A stretch of 64,000 nt of DNA, taken from positions 62,001-126,000 of the forward strand of contig KV918771.1 in the NCBI GenBank assembly GCA_002049455.2. Reading direction: 5' to 3'. The notes under the pieces were generated by a model that did no database searches, was not told the DNA's origin, and saw nothing but the letters and a program-made list of their open reading frames with translations. Position numbers and translations under genes: made by a program. This document shows, in pieces, positions 1 through 9,416 of this stretch. The first letter of the stretch is position 1. The number at the start of each line of letters is the position of its first letter. The stretch is from Porphyra umbilicalis (lineage: Eukaryota; Rhodophyta; Bangiophyceae; Bangiales; Bangiaceae).

Positions 1-2526
1 GCGCGCCAAGCGACCGTATCGACACCGTCACAATGCCACGAGGCAGCGAGAAAATTCTCGGGAACACCGTGCCGCGAGGCACGATGAAGGCGAGGGTATC
101 CCCTGCTGCTCCACCAAATGTGGTATTTATAACGTTAGTTCAATTACCAGTGTAATGAGACCGACCGCAGCCAAGCAATAAAGCGAGTTCTATCGCCGTC
201 ACGGCGAGGAAGAAGACCTTTTGTTGAAGGGCGTCCGATGGGGAGCCGGGTAGTGCCCACGACGGCGACCTCGGACCCACGGTGGTTTAATACAAACAAC
301 GGCACTGGTCGATCGACCATCCGATCAATCGATCGTAATGAGTGCCAGAAAACAGATAGGACAGGCAGGCAAACAAGAAAATCAACAATGCGGCAGTAAC
401 CCTGCAAAGGGCTTGCCACAAGCCAAGTCACACAAATTCGTGGAATCAGCCAGTCAAGGGGGCTACCAGTGGCAATTTGCCAATTGCGAGCAGAGATATG
501 CTACAAAGAGGGCAGCGAACACGCTGATGCCGCGAGGGCTAACGCAGCACACTCTCGTGGATGAGATGGAAGGACGGCAACGTTGCCCTTCGTCCTACTC
601 GTAATGACCGTCACAAAACGGCCAATGAGATGACTTCTGTTTCGGGAGAAGAAAAACCAATTTTGTGTGACGGACGAGGCCCCCGTTGTGCGCCAATTGC
701 ATTGAACCGCAACTGAGTAGAATTGTAATCGAAGTCTCTGAAAGTTGGATGTGAACTAGCCAAAGGACAAAAAAAAACGTGCACAAGGGCGTGGACGCCT
801 GACGAGAGCAGCACAGCGGTGACGGGCGCATGCAGATTAAGATGATTCAACAACCTTGGCAAACCGCTTCGACCCTGCTGAGGGCCAACTGAGGACATCA
901 ACAACTACGCTGATCATGCAATTTTCTGAACTAGATCCGCTGCTGGAGCGCAGTGGTCTACCATAAATACTGTAACTCTGAGAGTTGGACTGCTGCGTGA
1001 TGATGGCGGTCCATTGATCTGGGCGCTGGTGTCCGGTGCAAGTTCTATCCTACGCTCTGCATGCCACGGGGGACCCTCCGGAAAGGTGCACTTTGACCAG
1101 TCAGAATGCCGTGTCATTCCAAGGCTTATGACACCCCAGGATCAGATTCTTGCGAAGAGGCGCTGACCGCCAGCGAACCAGGCGGTGGCGGTTCGGCGCC
1201 CCGACAAGAGCTGCGCGCGGGCGCAGCCACACAACGTGCGAAAGCCCGATTGATCGACGCCGGCGTGCAAGGCGCCCATGGGGGCCCACAGTGTGTGCGC
1301 GTGCCACACACCCCTCTAGGGCGCATCCTGAGGCGGTTCGCCGTCGGCGGCGGCGCGCCGCACCCTCCAGCGGCCGCGCCAGAACGGTTTCGCGTCCGCA
1401 CCGTCCGCGCACCGACCTCTGTGTGCACAGGGTGCGTGTGAGCTCGTCGCGTGTGCGTGCGACAGCCCCCTTCTGGACACACAACGACCAGTGTACCATC
1501 GGCGGGCGGGCGCCGGGCCCCCCCTCAATGGCCGCGCCACGCGGGTTCGGCACCCGTGGTGCCCGATCCCCCCATCCCTGCGTACATGCCGCTCGTGAGG
1601 GGGGGGATCGAAGGCAGTCTGCAAGCGATTGCACACCGTGTGGCCCTGCGATCACGGACTGCAGCTCACCACCCTGCTTTTACCACAGAGAGGTGCGCGC
1701 TCGTTTCTGTCTCGCTTGCTGTTCGTGCTGTGCTGCCTCCGCGCGCGTTGCCAGTCACGTCGTGGCTGCTGTCTATGCTCATCGTGGCATATTCTCGACG
1801 GCTGCTGGCGCGCGCGCGCGGGTGTGGGCGCGTGCGGCGTCCACACGTCGCTTGGTGTGCTCCTCTCTTTGTGCACGCCTTTTTCTTATGCCCCATACGA
1901 CCGACTACATCGGCGTCCCCGTTTGTCCACGACGCTCCTTTTCATTTGCCCCCCCCCCCCCCTTCACACCACGTGCGCCACCGCAACGGCCGCGTTTCTT
2001 GCGTGCTTTCACCCATCTACTGCCCCGTTCGTGCATCGACAACAACTTTGGGGCCGACGCCTGCCACGGCGGCGGTGGCATCTTCTCCTTCTTCTCGATT
2101 GACCCCACCAGACGGTGGCAAGCGGGCCTGGTGCAAGACAATTGAGTGTCGGTCAAGGCGGCGCGTGCGCCAGGACCTGAGGAGTGTCGAGCGGTTGAGT
2201 TTGCGTTGGATTATTCTTGTGCGGCCGCATTACTGGCGTGTGCTTGTGGGGAGAGTGGTTTCCGGGGAGACTACCTGCGCAGGAGTGGAGTTGTGTCGAG
2301 TACGTCACACCACGATGCCTGCTCGAGGTGGTCGGCGGGGTAATGGGGGTCATGGTGGCGGGGAGAGCTCGAGGGGGGGGGGGGTTTTCCAGTTGCCAAC
2401 CTTTTCTCCACTGCAAGGATCTCTCCCGGCTTGGCCGATGACGGCGCACTTCTCAGGAGACCTCCCTCGCGTCCTGGTGCGTCCCGGGGCAGTCTACTTC
2501 CTACTTCGATTGTCGCTGATGCTTGA
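1..2526. other. No supported gene; GC- and pyrimidine-rich DNA
   Basis: Several overlapping open frames of 60 to 370 codons run through 1100-2580 on both strands. Their composition (Arg, Pro and Ala rich, with no recognisable domain) is what unselected GC-rich DNA gives. C runs and GC simple sequence occur near 1950-1970 and a G run near 2371-2386. I see no terminal repeat that would make this the left end of the neighbouring Harbinger-like pair, although its position would allow that. Confidence 0.5.
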
Positions 2527-2607
2527 CATCGGGACAGCCGCGCTCGTCAAGATGAGCAAGCGTCAGACACGTCGGGTGTGATTTCTGAAGCGCCCTCGGA
2601 GGTGGAC

Positions 2608-4221
2608 ATGCTGTCTCAAATTGATTATCGCGAGGCTCCAGTAGGCCTTCCTTCCGGTGCCTCTGTGGCATCCAGCCCTGTCTCTTCCGCCACTCCCAGC
2701 CGCGGCCAGCGTGGCGGTCGTGGTCGCGCACCGGGTCGAGCTCGCGGGCGCGGGGCATCTACCGACTCGGGCCCTCGTGATGGTGCGCAACCGGGCGTGG
2801 CGCGCGGACGTGTTGCCCGAAGTGGACGGGGAGGGGGTCACCAGGCAGCCCGTGGCCGCGGCCGAGCGTGTCATGTCGACAGCGGTGCGCCGGCGGCGCC
2901 GCTGAATCTTATCGCGGCGGATGAGCGCTGCTACGTCGTCAAGATGTGGCACGACGAGGTCTGTTATCGAGTGGCGCAGCATGCATCCTCCGCGCGCCCC
3001 CTCCAGCTGCACACATCACAGTTGATGAACGACCTCCTCAAGGCCTCTGGGGCCACGTCGTCGGCGCCGGTGGGGACGTCTGGGGGCCGTGCGGCGGGCC
3101 AAGCGTCGGGCGATGGCGGGGACGAGGTGCGGGGCGCTCTGTCGGAGGATTCAAGTAGTGTTGGAATGTCAGCGGCGTCTGTGGACTCGCCGGACCACCC
3201 GGCCATGACCCTGCAAGGTCTTGACAGGGACACTGCCGCCCTCTGCCGAGTGATCAAGGCGGCAATGGAGATGCACCGCAGTGCCCAGGTGGCCCACGAG
3301 CGGACCGGTACCTCTCCGGGTCAAGTCGACGCCTTGATTGAGGCATTGATTGTCGCAAGGGCTGCTGGGTGGAAAGTTACTAATGAACAATCCCGAGACA
3401 TCCTCAAATGGGCCGACAAGGCAGCACCAATGGTTGGAAAATCACGCCGGTCTGGCTTGCGGGTAAGTGGCGAGCTTCCCCCCCCCCCGCCCCCCTCTGG
3501 GCGGCCCGGCGCGTCCTCTGGGACGCCTTTCTCCCAGGCTCCCTGCGCGCCCTCGGGCGCTGAGCACACGACAGTCGACGCCATTGCGGAGACGTGGGAC
3601 GACATGGGCGGGGGTGCCGAATTTGTCGATGGTGGTCTCGGGGCCCAGAACGACTGGGAGGGGGACGACGACGCGGTCGGGAGCTCTGGCGACGGGGTGG
3701 TCAGGATGTTGGCAGGGGTCGAGGTGGGAGAGCGGGGGGCACTGCGGAGCGCGGGGGGCACTGCGGTCGGCACGGCGGCCGAGGGGAGCACGATGGCCGT
3801 CGGGGGGGGCACCCCGCAGGGCGCCCCTGTCTTCGAAACGGCTACGGCTGGCGGTAGGGCTAGCGCGCCGGCAGGTGGGCGGCGCGCGGCAGCCGCCCTT
3901 CCTACCCCGGAGGACCTCCGTGTTTTCCCCGGGGGTGCCAGTGGGCGCCACGGGCGTGATAAGCTGGCCAATGGGGGGAGCGGCGAGGCAGCCAACGGCA
4001 TGGATGCCGTCATGGCGGCTGTCGCGGCGTCGATGAAGGACCAGGCCCTGCAGTTTAACGTCACTGCCGAGCTGAGGCGGCAAGAGCTGCGCAAGAAGCG
4101 CATCGCCAAGTACACCAAGCTGGTGTTTGCTAACCCCGGCAACGACAAGTACGCCAAGATGCTGGCCGCCGAGGCAGCCGGTGAGGATGGGGACGGGGAC
4201 GAAGACGCAAGCCTTTACTAG
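2608..4221 (+). CDS. RGG/basic-rich protein of unknown function paired with a Harbinger transposase
   Basis: This is a 537-residue reading frame from the first ATG. The frame is open upstream to 2527 without another ATG, so a 5' exon is possible. I do not recognise the family. Visible features are an Arg-Gly-rich segment near residues 35-85 that could bind nucleic acid, a short ordered-looking block near residues 95-140, a helical region near residues 215-295 with regular hydrophobic spacing, a low-complexity acidic and Gly/Ala-rich middle, and a basic helical tail (RRQELRKKRIAKYTKLV) ending in an acidic cluster. It converges on the DDE transposase at 4323-5576 with about 100 bp between stops. 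PIF/Harbinger elements usually carry a second, DNA-binding ORF beside the transposase, so it is probably that accessory protein. No clear Myb/SANT helix set was identified, so this rests on context. Confidence 0.55.
   Translation: MLSQIDYREAPVGLPSGASVASSPVSSATPSRGQRGGRGRAPGRARGRGASTDSGPRDGAQPGVARGRVARSGRGGGHQAARGRGRACHVDSGAPAAPLNLIAADERCYVVKMWHDEVCYRVAQHASSARPLQLHTSQLMNDLLKASGATSSAPVGTSGGRAAGQASGDGGDEVRGALSEDSSSVGMSAASVDSPDHPAMTLQGLDRDTAALCRVIKAAMEMHRSAQVAHERTGTSPGQVDALIEALIVARAAGWKVTNEQSRDILKWADKAAPMVGKSRRSGLRVSGELPPPPPPSGRPGASSGTPFSQAPCAPSGAEHTTVDAIAETWDDMGGGAEFVDGGLGAQNDWEGDDDAVGSSGDGVVRMLAGVEVGERGALRSAGGTAVGTAAEGSTMAVGGGTPQGAPVFETATAGGRASAPAGGRRAAAALPTPEDLRVFPGGASGRHGRDKLANGGSGEAANGMDAVMAAVAASMKDQALQFNVTAELRRQELRKKRIAKYTKLVFANPGNDKYAKMLAAEAAGEDGDGDEDASLY
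3463..3537 (+). other. Candidate 75-nt in-frame GT-AG intron
   Basis: A consensus 5' splice donor (GGGTAAGT) lies on a codon boundary and is followed by a C-rich tract and the acceptor TTTCTCCCAG. The interval is 75 nt, a multiple of three, so splicing would remove 25 residues of Pro-rich sequence without shifting frame. It contains no stop, so an unspliced reading also works. RNA evidence would be needed to choose. Confidence 0.5.
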
Positions 4222-4322
4222 TTTAGTACCTTGTTAGAGAACCATCTCTCTTCATGAACACAATAGGAAGGACATCTAAGTATTAAACAACAAACCAATG
4301 AGACATATCACCCGTGGCTACA

Positions 4323-5576
4323 TCACCCATGATAAAGGCCGTGGGCAATCATAAACTGCAACGCTTGAGTCTGCAATTGGCTCCTTGCCGCCACTGCATT
4401 TTCCGGGAGAGGTTGCTGCGACTCGTTTGCCGAGTCTGGTGTTGCAGGAGTCTCTTCAGGAGAGTTATCACCCAGACGCATGCACACGTTGTGCAGTACG
4501 GCACAGCCCGCCACCCACTCCATCAATCTTGTGAAGTCTTTCTCCGTAGCCACCGGCGCCCGCAACTCCCGCAGGCTAGCAAAGCAACCCTTGAGGACAC
4601 CGATAACCTTTTCGGCAGGGCTCCGTCTCCTGGCGTGCTGGAAGTTGTAGTTTCTGTTGTGGCGGATGAAAGCGGCCGGTCCCTTGTGGGGTAGGAGCAC
4701 CCACGTACTACCCAGCATGCCCTTGTCGCCCAGTAGGTCTTCTCTGAGCGAAAAGTACCTGAGAGGGAACTTGTGCCAAGGTGCCGCCGCCTGCACCACC
4801 GTGTCGGGAGCCGCTCCTGTGAACCCTTGGACCAAGCTAATAATGCGCAAATCCCAGTCACAAACAACCAGAACATTGACGCTATAGCGCCGATGGCGGT
4901 CGAAATAACACCAGGGGTCCACGCTCGGGGCGTAGGCAAACGGGATCGTCGTCCCGTCCACAGCTCCGATGCAACCACAAAACCCATACCTCTCCGCCGA
5001 CGCCCTCCCAGACGACTCGCGCTCGGCGGCGGTTGGCCAGCGGATCTCATCAGCCTCCCATCGCAGTACGGCCGACAAAACCCGCCAAGTGGCGTTAACC
5101 ACAGTGCCCGGGGAGACCCCAAAGCGCTGGGCTATAAGGATAACGGACGCACCATTGCCGTAATGACCCAATAGGTACAGTGCAATTGAGAGCTGTACGG
5201 CGACAGACAGTTGAGGGCGCCCGGACTCCGAATAAAAGAGGTCCCTCGCCGACAAATCCAAACGCGCCCGGAGATAGTCAAATGTGCTTTTCTCGACTCG
5301 CAGGAACGCACGGAAGTACAACGGTGGCAAATCATGCAGGACCCTGTCCCTCCAGACCGTAGACTTGGGGATGCGTCTACGACAGGAAATCATGTGCCGA
5401 GACGCCAATAGGCGCACAAGGCACAAACGGGTGTGACCTGCCACGATAATCATGTCGAGCTCGGCAGTCTCATTCCGTGGCAGGACCACGCCCGACCTCT
5501 GAACAGCAATAACCAGCATCGCCTTACGCAATTGCGTATGCAGGCGGATGATCTCCCGCTGCCGCCGGGACAGCAT
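4323..5576 (-). CDS. PIF/Harbinger-family DDE transposase
   Basis: This 417-residue protein is a DDE superfamily endonuclease of the DDE_Tnp_4 type. It would cut and paste its own element in the nucleus. The three catalytic acids are visible: D207 in the motif GAVDGTTIPF, D284 in LLGDKGM and E322 in RSPAEKVIGVLKG. The downstream block with HNxCMRLGD is typical of the family. An N-terminal helical region (about residues 80-165) should hold the helix-turn-helix. No stop or frameshift breaks the frame, so the enzyme may be active. The start is the first ATG in the frame; a GTG five codons upstream is less likely in a eukaryote. It is convergent with the ORF at 2608-4221. The same convergent layout recurs in the unrelated Harbinger element at 33.5-43.3 kb. 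Confidence 0.85.
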   Translation of the reverse strand: MLSRRQREIIRLHTQLRKAMLVIAVQRSGVVLPRNETAELDMIIVAGHTRLCLVRLLASRHMISCRRRIPKSTVWRDRVLHDLPPLYFRAFLRVEKSTFDYLRARLDLSARDLFYSESGRPQLSVAVQLSIALYLLGHYGNGASVILIAQRFGVSPGTVVNATWRVLSAVLRWEADEIRWPTAAERESSGRASAERYGFCGCIGAVDGTTIPFAYAPSVDPWCYFDRHRRYSVNVLVVCDWDLRIISLVQGFTGAAPDTVVQAAAPWHKFPLRYFSLREDLLGDKGMLGSTWVLLPHKGPAAFIRHNRNYNFQHARRRSPAEKVIGVLKGCFASLRELRAPVATEKDFTRLMEWVAGCAVLHNVCMRLGDNSPEETPATPDSANESQQPLPENAVAARSQLQTQALQFMIAHGLYHG

Positions 5577-5591
5577 GGTGGGAGTGCGCAC

Positions 5592-6190
5592 AGAGCAGCT
5601 CTGTACGAGCGTGCCACACGGCTTGGGTGTTGCGGTGGTGCGGGGGTGCGGCGGTTGGTATACGAAGTGAGTCGCTCACGGGTGCTCGGATCACGACGAA
5701 GGTGCGCGCCGCCAAAAGGGTGACTCGAACGGGCACGGCCGGCACGCACGACGCACCGCCCGCTAACGGGCACCTCCCGCGGCGCGCTGGAACGCCACTG
5801 TCACCCGGGTCGTGGTGATGGCGCCAACGGGTCGTGGCCAGGGCAGACGCGGCTCGCGGCGAGGCCACGAACAATATCATCACGTGACAAACACACCGCA
5901 GTCTCTGAGCTCTTTTTGTTGGAGGCAGCGCGCGCGCGGGCAGCTCGAGCAGGCGCGTTCTCGCCGCTTGGACGACCCTCCTTTCGTTGTTTTTGAACGA
6001 CCCCCCCCCGGCACAACGACCCCAAGGTTAGAAGAAGACCCGAGCCAAGAGCATTGGACGGACTGACTCACAAAAAGAAATCATTTAATTGGGATTAGAT
6101 CAACTATAATATAATTGATGCTGCATTTAGGAACCATTACCTCAGGTCCCCTTTACGACCCCATAGCAGCCACCATTTCGACCCCACGTC
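5592..6190. repeat. Intergenic stretch with clustered ACGACCC motifs
   Basis: No gene is supported. The motif ACGACC(C) occurs near 5972, 5997, 6015 and 6154, with a TCGACCCC variant near 6178. The copies are irregularly spaced and lie immediately outside the Harbinger-like transposase. Arrays of short direct motifs near element ends are commonly transposase binding sites, so these may be subterminal repeats. This is inference from spacing and position only. Confidence 0.3.
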
Positions 6191-6214
6191 ACACCTATTG
6201 AAGCGGCCTATTAG

Positions 6215-6350
6215 GGGGGGAGCGGCGCCGGCGCCGGCCGCGACGGCGGCGGTGGGGGGGGTGGGGTGGCGGAAGGGGGGGGGGGGTGCGGATCGCGGGG
6301 CGGGGTGGGGGGGGGGAGGGGGGGGGGGGGGGGGGGGGAGGGTGCGGATC
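6215..6350. repeat. G-run low-complexity tract
   Basis: The tract is mostly G, with runs of nine to more than twenty G separated by single A, T or C. It could form G-quadruplexes on the + strand. Run lengths in such a tract are unreliable in assemblies. Confidence 0.8.
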
Positions 6351-8045
6351 GCGGTGGCAACGTGACCCGGTTCGGCGACGCCGTCGTCCGGTCGACATAT
6401 GCGCCCGACTCGTCAAAAGTTCAGAATGCAATTTCGAGCGACCGAGAACGGGCCCATGATCTCAACCGTCGGGCTATTGTTCAGAAATCAAAGCAGGATC
6501 AAGATATGCCGCGATTCCCGATGATTTCGCAATAGACTTGCCATCGTCCCAAAATAGCGCGCAAGAGGAGATCTGCTGGTCTCTGTCCACCTCGCACTGG
6601 AAAGTCAGCCAAATTGCACGACGGGGCCGCCTCCGCGCTCTGAATATTCAAGCGGGATGTGTGACCCCTGGCACGCCCGCCAGTGGAAGACCAGCCAGAT
6701 TGGCCGATGGGCCCGGCTCCACGATATGGGGAGCCAGAAACAGCGATGGAGGGCTCATTGCTGTCATGTGCTGCCTCGTGTGTCCGCGTCTGATGAGGCC
6801 ATTCCCGAAAAAGGTGAAGGATTCCGACGGCACCAACCCGTTGAGTTGTGACCTGCCTCCACGCTGCCCGTGAGCCGGTGACAAGTGGGGTATCATTTGA
6901 TGGGACCTTTCTTAGTAGAGACGCTCTGGCGCTCTCTCATTGGTCTACCAGATCACCGACAAAGTGGGAAGTGCCTGGTAGACCCTCGCGCCAATGAGAG
7001 CGCAGAGCCGTGGGAACTATCGAGGCAACAATTTGCCGGCCTGTGCGATAGTGCCCACCACGTGTGAACGCGGGCGACATTCTGGAGCCATGTCTGTAAT
7101 GGACCTGCCACGAACGCCGAAGTCGGGCGCGTCGTCGGCTGTCCCCGAAATTTTGTTTCAGAAATCTCAAGTCCCTCACGAGAAGGTCACCCGGGACCGC
7201 TGAGCGTCTCCTGGAATCGTGGATTGGTCACGTTTAAGGGATTTTCGAGAGCGCCGGTCCAAAATCGAGAGCGATGCATCGCAAAAGAGGCACATGTGAG
7301 ATGTCGAGGGCACTATTGATCCCGCCGGAGTGCTAGGTTTTTTGTGGAACGACTGTAAGTCATATATGACACCCCGTGAGTGGGGTTCGCAGGAAGACAC
7401 GCCATTGGCTGCGGTCGACTCGACATCCGTCGGGTTGGCGTGGTAAGTTGCACCTTCATTGATCCACCAATGGGAGTCGATGTAAGGTCGATGTGGGGAG
7501 CAGGGAAGAAAAACTTGGAACGGGCCTGACGAGGTCCCGGCGTGCCGAGGGTATTGTCCCTGACGCGATTTCGGAGAAACAACGCCCAAAGTGGATCACC
7601 AGAATCGTCGATTCCAGCTTGTTTGCCCGTTGTTTTTTCTCCCCACGGACGATGTTGCCTCGATGTAATGCAGAACAAGGAATCAACATACCTGCAGCAA
7701 GCTCCAGGGAAGACTAAGATTTTGGTGCCAGTTACGCTCGTAGGCTCAAAAAAACAGGGCAGTGATGGATGGGTTGAGCGCACAAGGCGCTTCTCAGCGT
7801 CGACGTGCCCAAAACGTTACGGATCAAGTCGATCGATCGAAATCAAGCTCGTACAGGTGTGCATTTTCTTACAGGTTGTGGCAGTCTGCGTGCGCGCACG
7901 CTTTCTCGCCCAAGCCTGCAATCCGAAGGCCACTAGATGCCCGCGCAGACATGGCTCTAACCCTTCCACTCCGAGTGCCCCCTGGCACAGAAGCCTCGTC
8001 CTTCACGGGCGCCCACCCAGCCGCCGAGACGGTCACCTCGCTCAT
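6351..8045. other. No supported gene
   Basis: Base composition is lower in GC here. Open frames are short or unrecognisable (for example 7542-8477 and 7313-7783) and overlap one another on both strands. The only structure seen is the inverted repeat at 6923-7008, listed separately. Confidence 0.5.
6923..7008. repeat. Inverted repeat with about 29-nt arms
   Basis: The left arm begins GCTCTGGCGCTCTCTCATTG and ends in CTACCAG. The right arm, 6975-7008, is its imperfect reverse complement with a few inserted bases. The loop is about 23 nt. It could be a small foldback or the fused tips of a MITE. It has no coding content. Confidence 0.6.
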
Positions 8046-8239
8046 CTTACAAGTTGCGTCTGTTGCTCGCCGGCGGCAACACACCGCCACCCACCCCCCA
8101 CCACAACCCGCCCACCACTTCATCACCTGACTTCTCTTCCGGCCAGCGACCCCACCGCTTCCAAATCACGTACCCTCCGCCAACAATTCCCGGCTCACTA
8201 CCTTCTGCCCACGCTTCGCAAAGACTGGCGGGCGCATTG

Positions 8240-8530
8240 TCGCCATTACCTGGAGCAGCAACGCCGCCTTGCCCGCCCGTGGCCGCCCGCTTGCCGCTCG
8301 TCGCTGCCGCCTTGCCCTTCCGTCGCCACCGTCTCGCCCGCCCGTCGACGCCCGCTTGCCGCCCGTCGCCGCTGCCTCGCCCGCCCGTCACCACCACCTC
8401 GCGCGCCCGTCCAAGACGCGTTTCCTCGCTGTCGCCGCCGGCTCGCCCCCCCGTCGTCTCCGGCTTGCCCGCCGTAGCCGCCGGCTCCCCCTGCCGTCGA
8501 CGACCGCCGGCGACGGCCACAGCGTAGCTT
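8240..8530. repeat. CGCCCGCC-type minisatellite
   Basis: Irregular tandem copies of a 15-20-nt CG-rich unit (of the type CGCCCGCCCGTCG) run through this stretch. They generate long Arg/Ala/Pro open frames on both strands, which I regard as artefacts of the repeat. No gene is supported between about 8045 and 9050. Confidence 0.6.
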
Positions 8531-9054
8531 CCTGCGATCCAGCTGCAGGCATCTGCTACCCACCGGCGGCCGCTGCCAATGTTCGAAAGACGTCTAGGGG
8601 GGGACGGGGGGGAAGAAGGCGGAGGGGAGCCGCGCGGGAGGAGGGGACGAAAGGAAGGGTAGGGTGTGGGCGGGCGATGGCGCTTGGCGTGGAACAGCAG
8701 CAACACGGTGCGGAGGGCGCAGCGTCCTCGTGGTCGACCATGTATGCAAAGGACGCGATACAATTGCTCAGAATCATGATCGTCGTCAGTTATCAAGTAG
8801 CCTGTTCAATTAATCTGATGTTGAGTGACCAATCTTCGCGTCGTTGGAGAAACAAAAAGACGTCAATGAAACACAACTTCGCCATACAGAAAGGGCAAGA
8901 AAAAGAAGAAGAAAAAAGAGGCACATGACGTAGACAAAATAATGTTCTCCTCACGGCCTTCTCAGATCTGCCTTCAGTTCGCTTTTCAGACAACATTCCA
9001 CGAAGGTATGCTCCATAGTGAGTAAAATGATCCAAACGCGCATCAGGGACAATA

Positions 9055-9416
9055 GTGCTGATCCCTGAAATTTGTCCTCGGGACAGAGGCCGAGACAGAA
9101 TTTGAAGTACAAGAACTCAATTGCCTAAAATGACAGTATGAAGGAATCGAAGCTCATAGACAGCCCGCATTCGGTATCAGGACCTTGCATGGAGCAAAAC
9201 GCTTTTTTTGTTGCCGCTTGATCAGCTTTTCTTGGCACGGAGCAAGCTGCCCACGCGAGATCGGGAGAGTTTCTACTGACACCTTTCCAAAAAAGCAGAA
9301 AAATGGAGGAGCTGATGTTGATTTCCAGGCTGTATGGGTACATGTATGCAATACGAAGCTCCAATTCTGTCCCAGGGGCGCATCTGGTTGGTGAAAAGAG
9401 TCGGTCCGCAAGTCAG
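9055..9416 (-). mobile_element. MITE family B, copy 1 (inverted, one end truncated)
   Basis: This stretch is the reverse complement of most of the 399-bp element at 16520-16918. Shared blocks include GGCACGGAGCAAGCTGCCCA and the GGAGCTGAxGTxGATTTCCA region. Its outer end (TA then GTGCTGATCCCTGAAATTTG) matches the terminal repeat of copy 2. At the other end homology stops at the sequence GTCGGTCCGCAAGTCAG, so about 40 bp of terminal repeat is missing. It has no coding capacity. Divergence from copy 2 is substantial, so it is old. Confidence 0.75.

Larger units (their letters stand above)
2608..5576. mobile_element. Core of a PIF/Harbinger-like DNA transposon, ends not located
   Basis: Two convergent ORFs, one a complete-looking PIF/Harbinger transposase and the other a basic protein, form the usual gene set of this superfamily. 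I could not find a matching pair of terminal inverted repeats. A cluster of ACGACCC-type motifs at 5972-6184 may be subterminal binding sites marking the right end. The true element is probably larger than these limits. Confidence 0.5.

Noticed and set aside
8047..8796. 249-codon minus-strand frame
   Set aside because: Gly/Arg repeats from the CGCCCGCC minisatellite with no domain.
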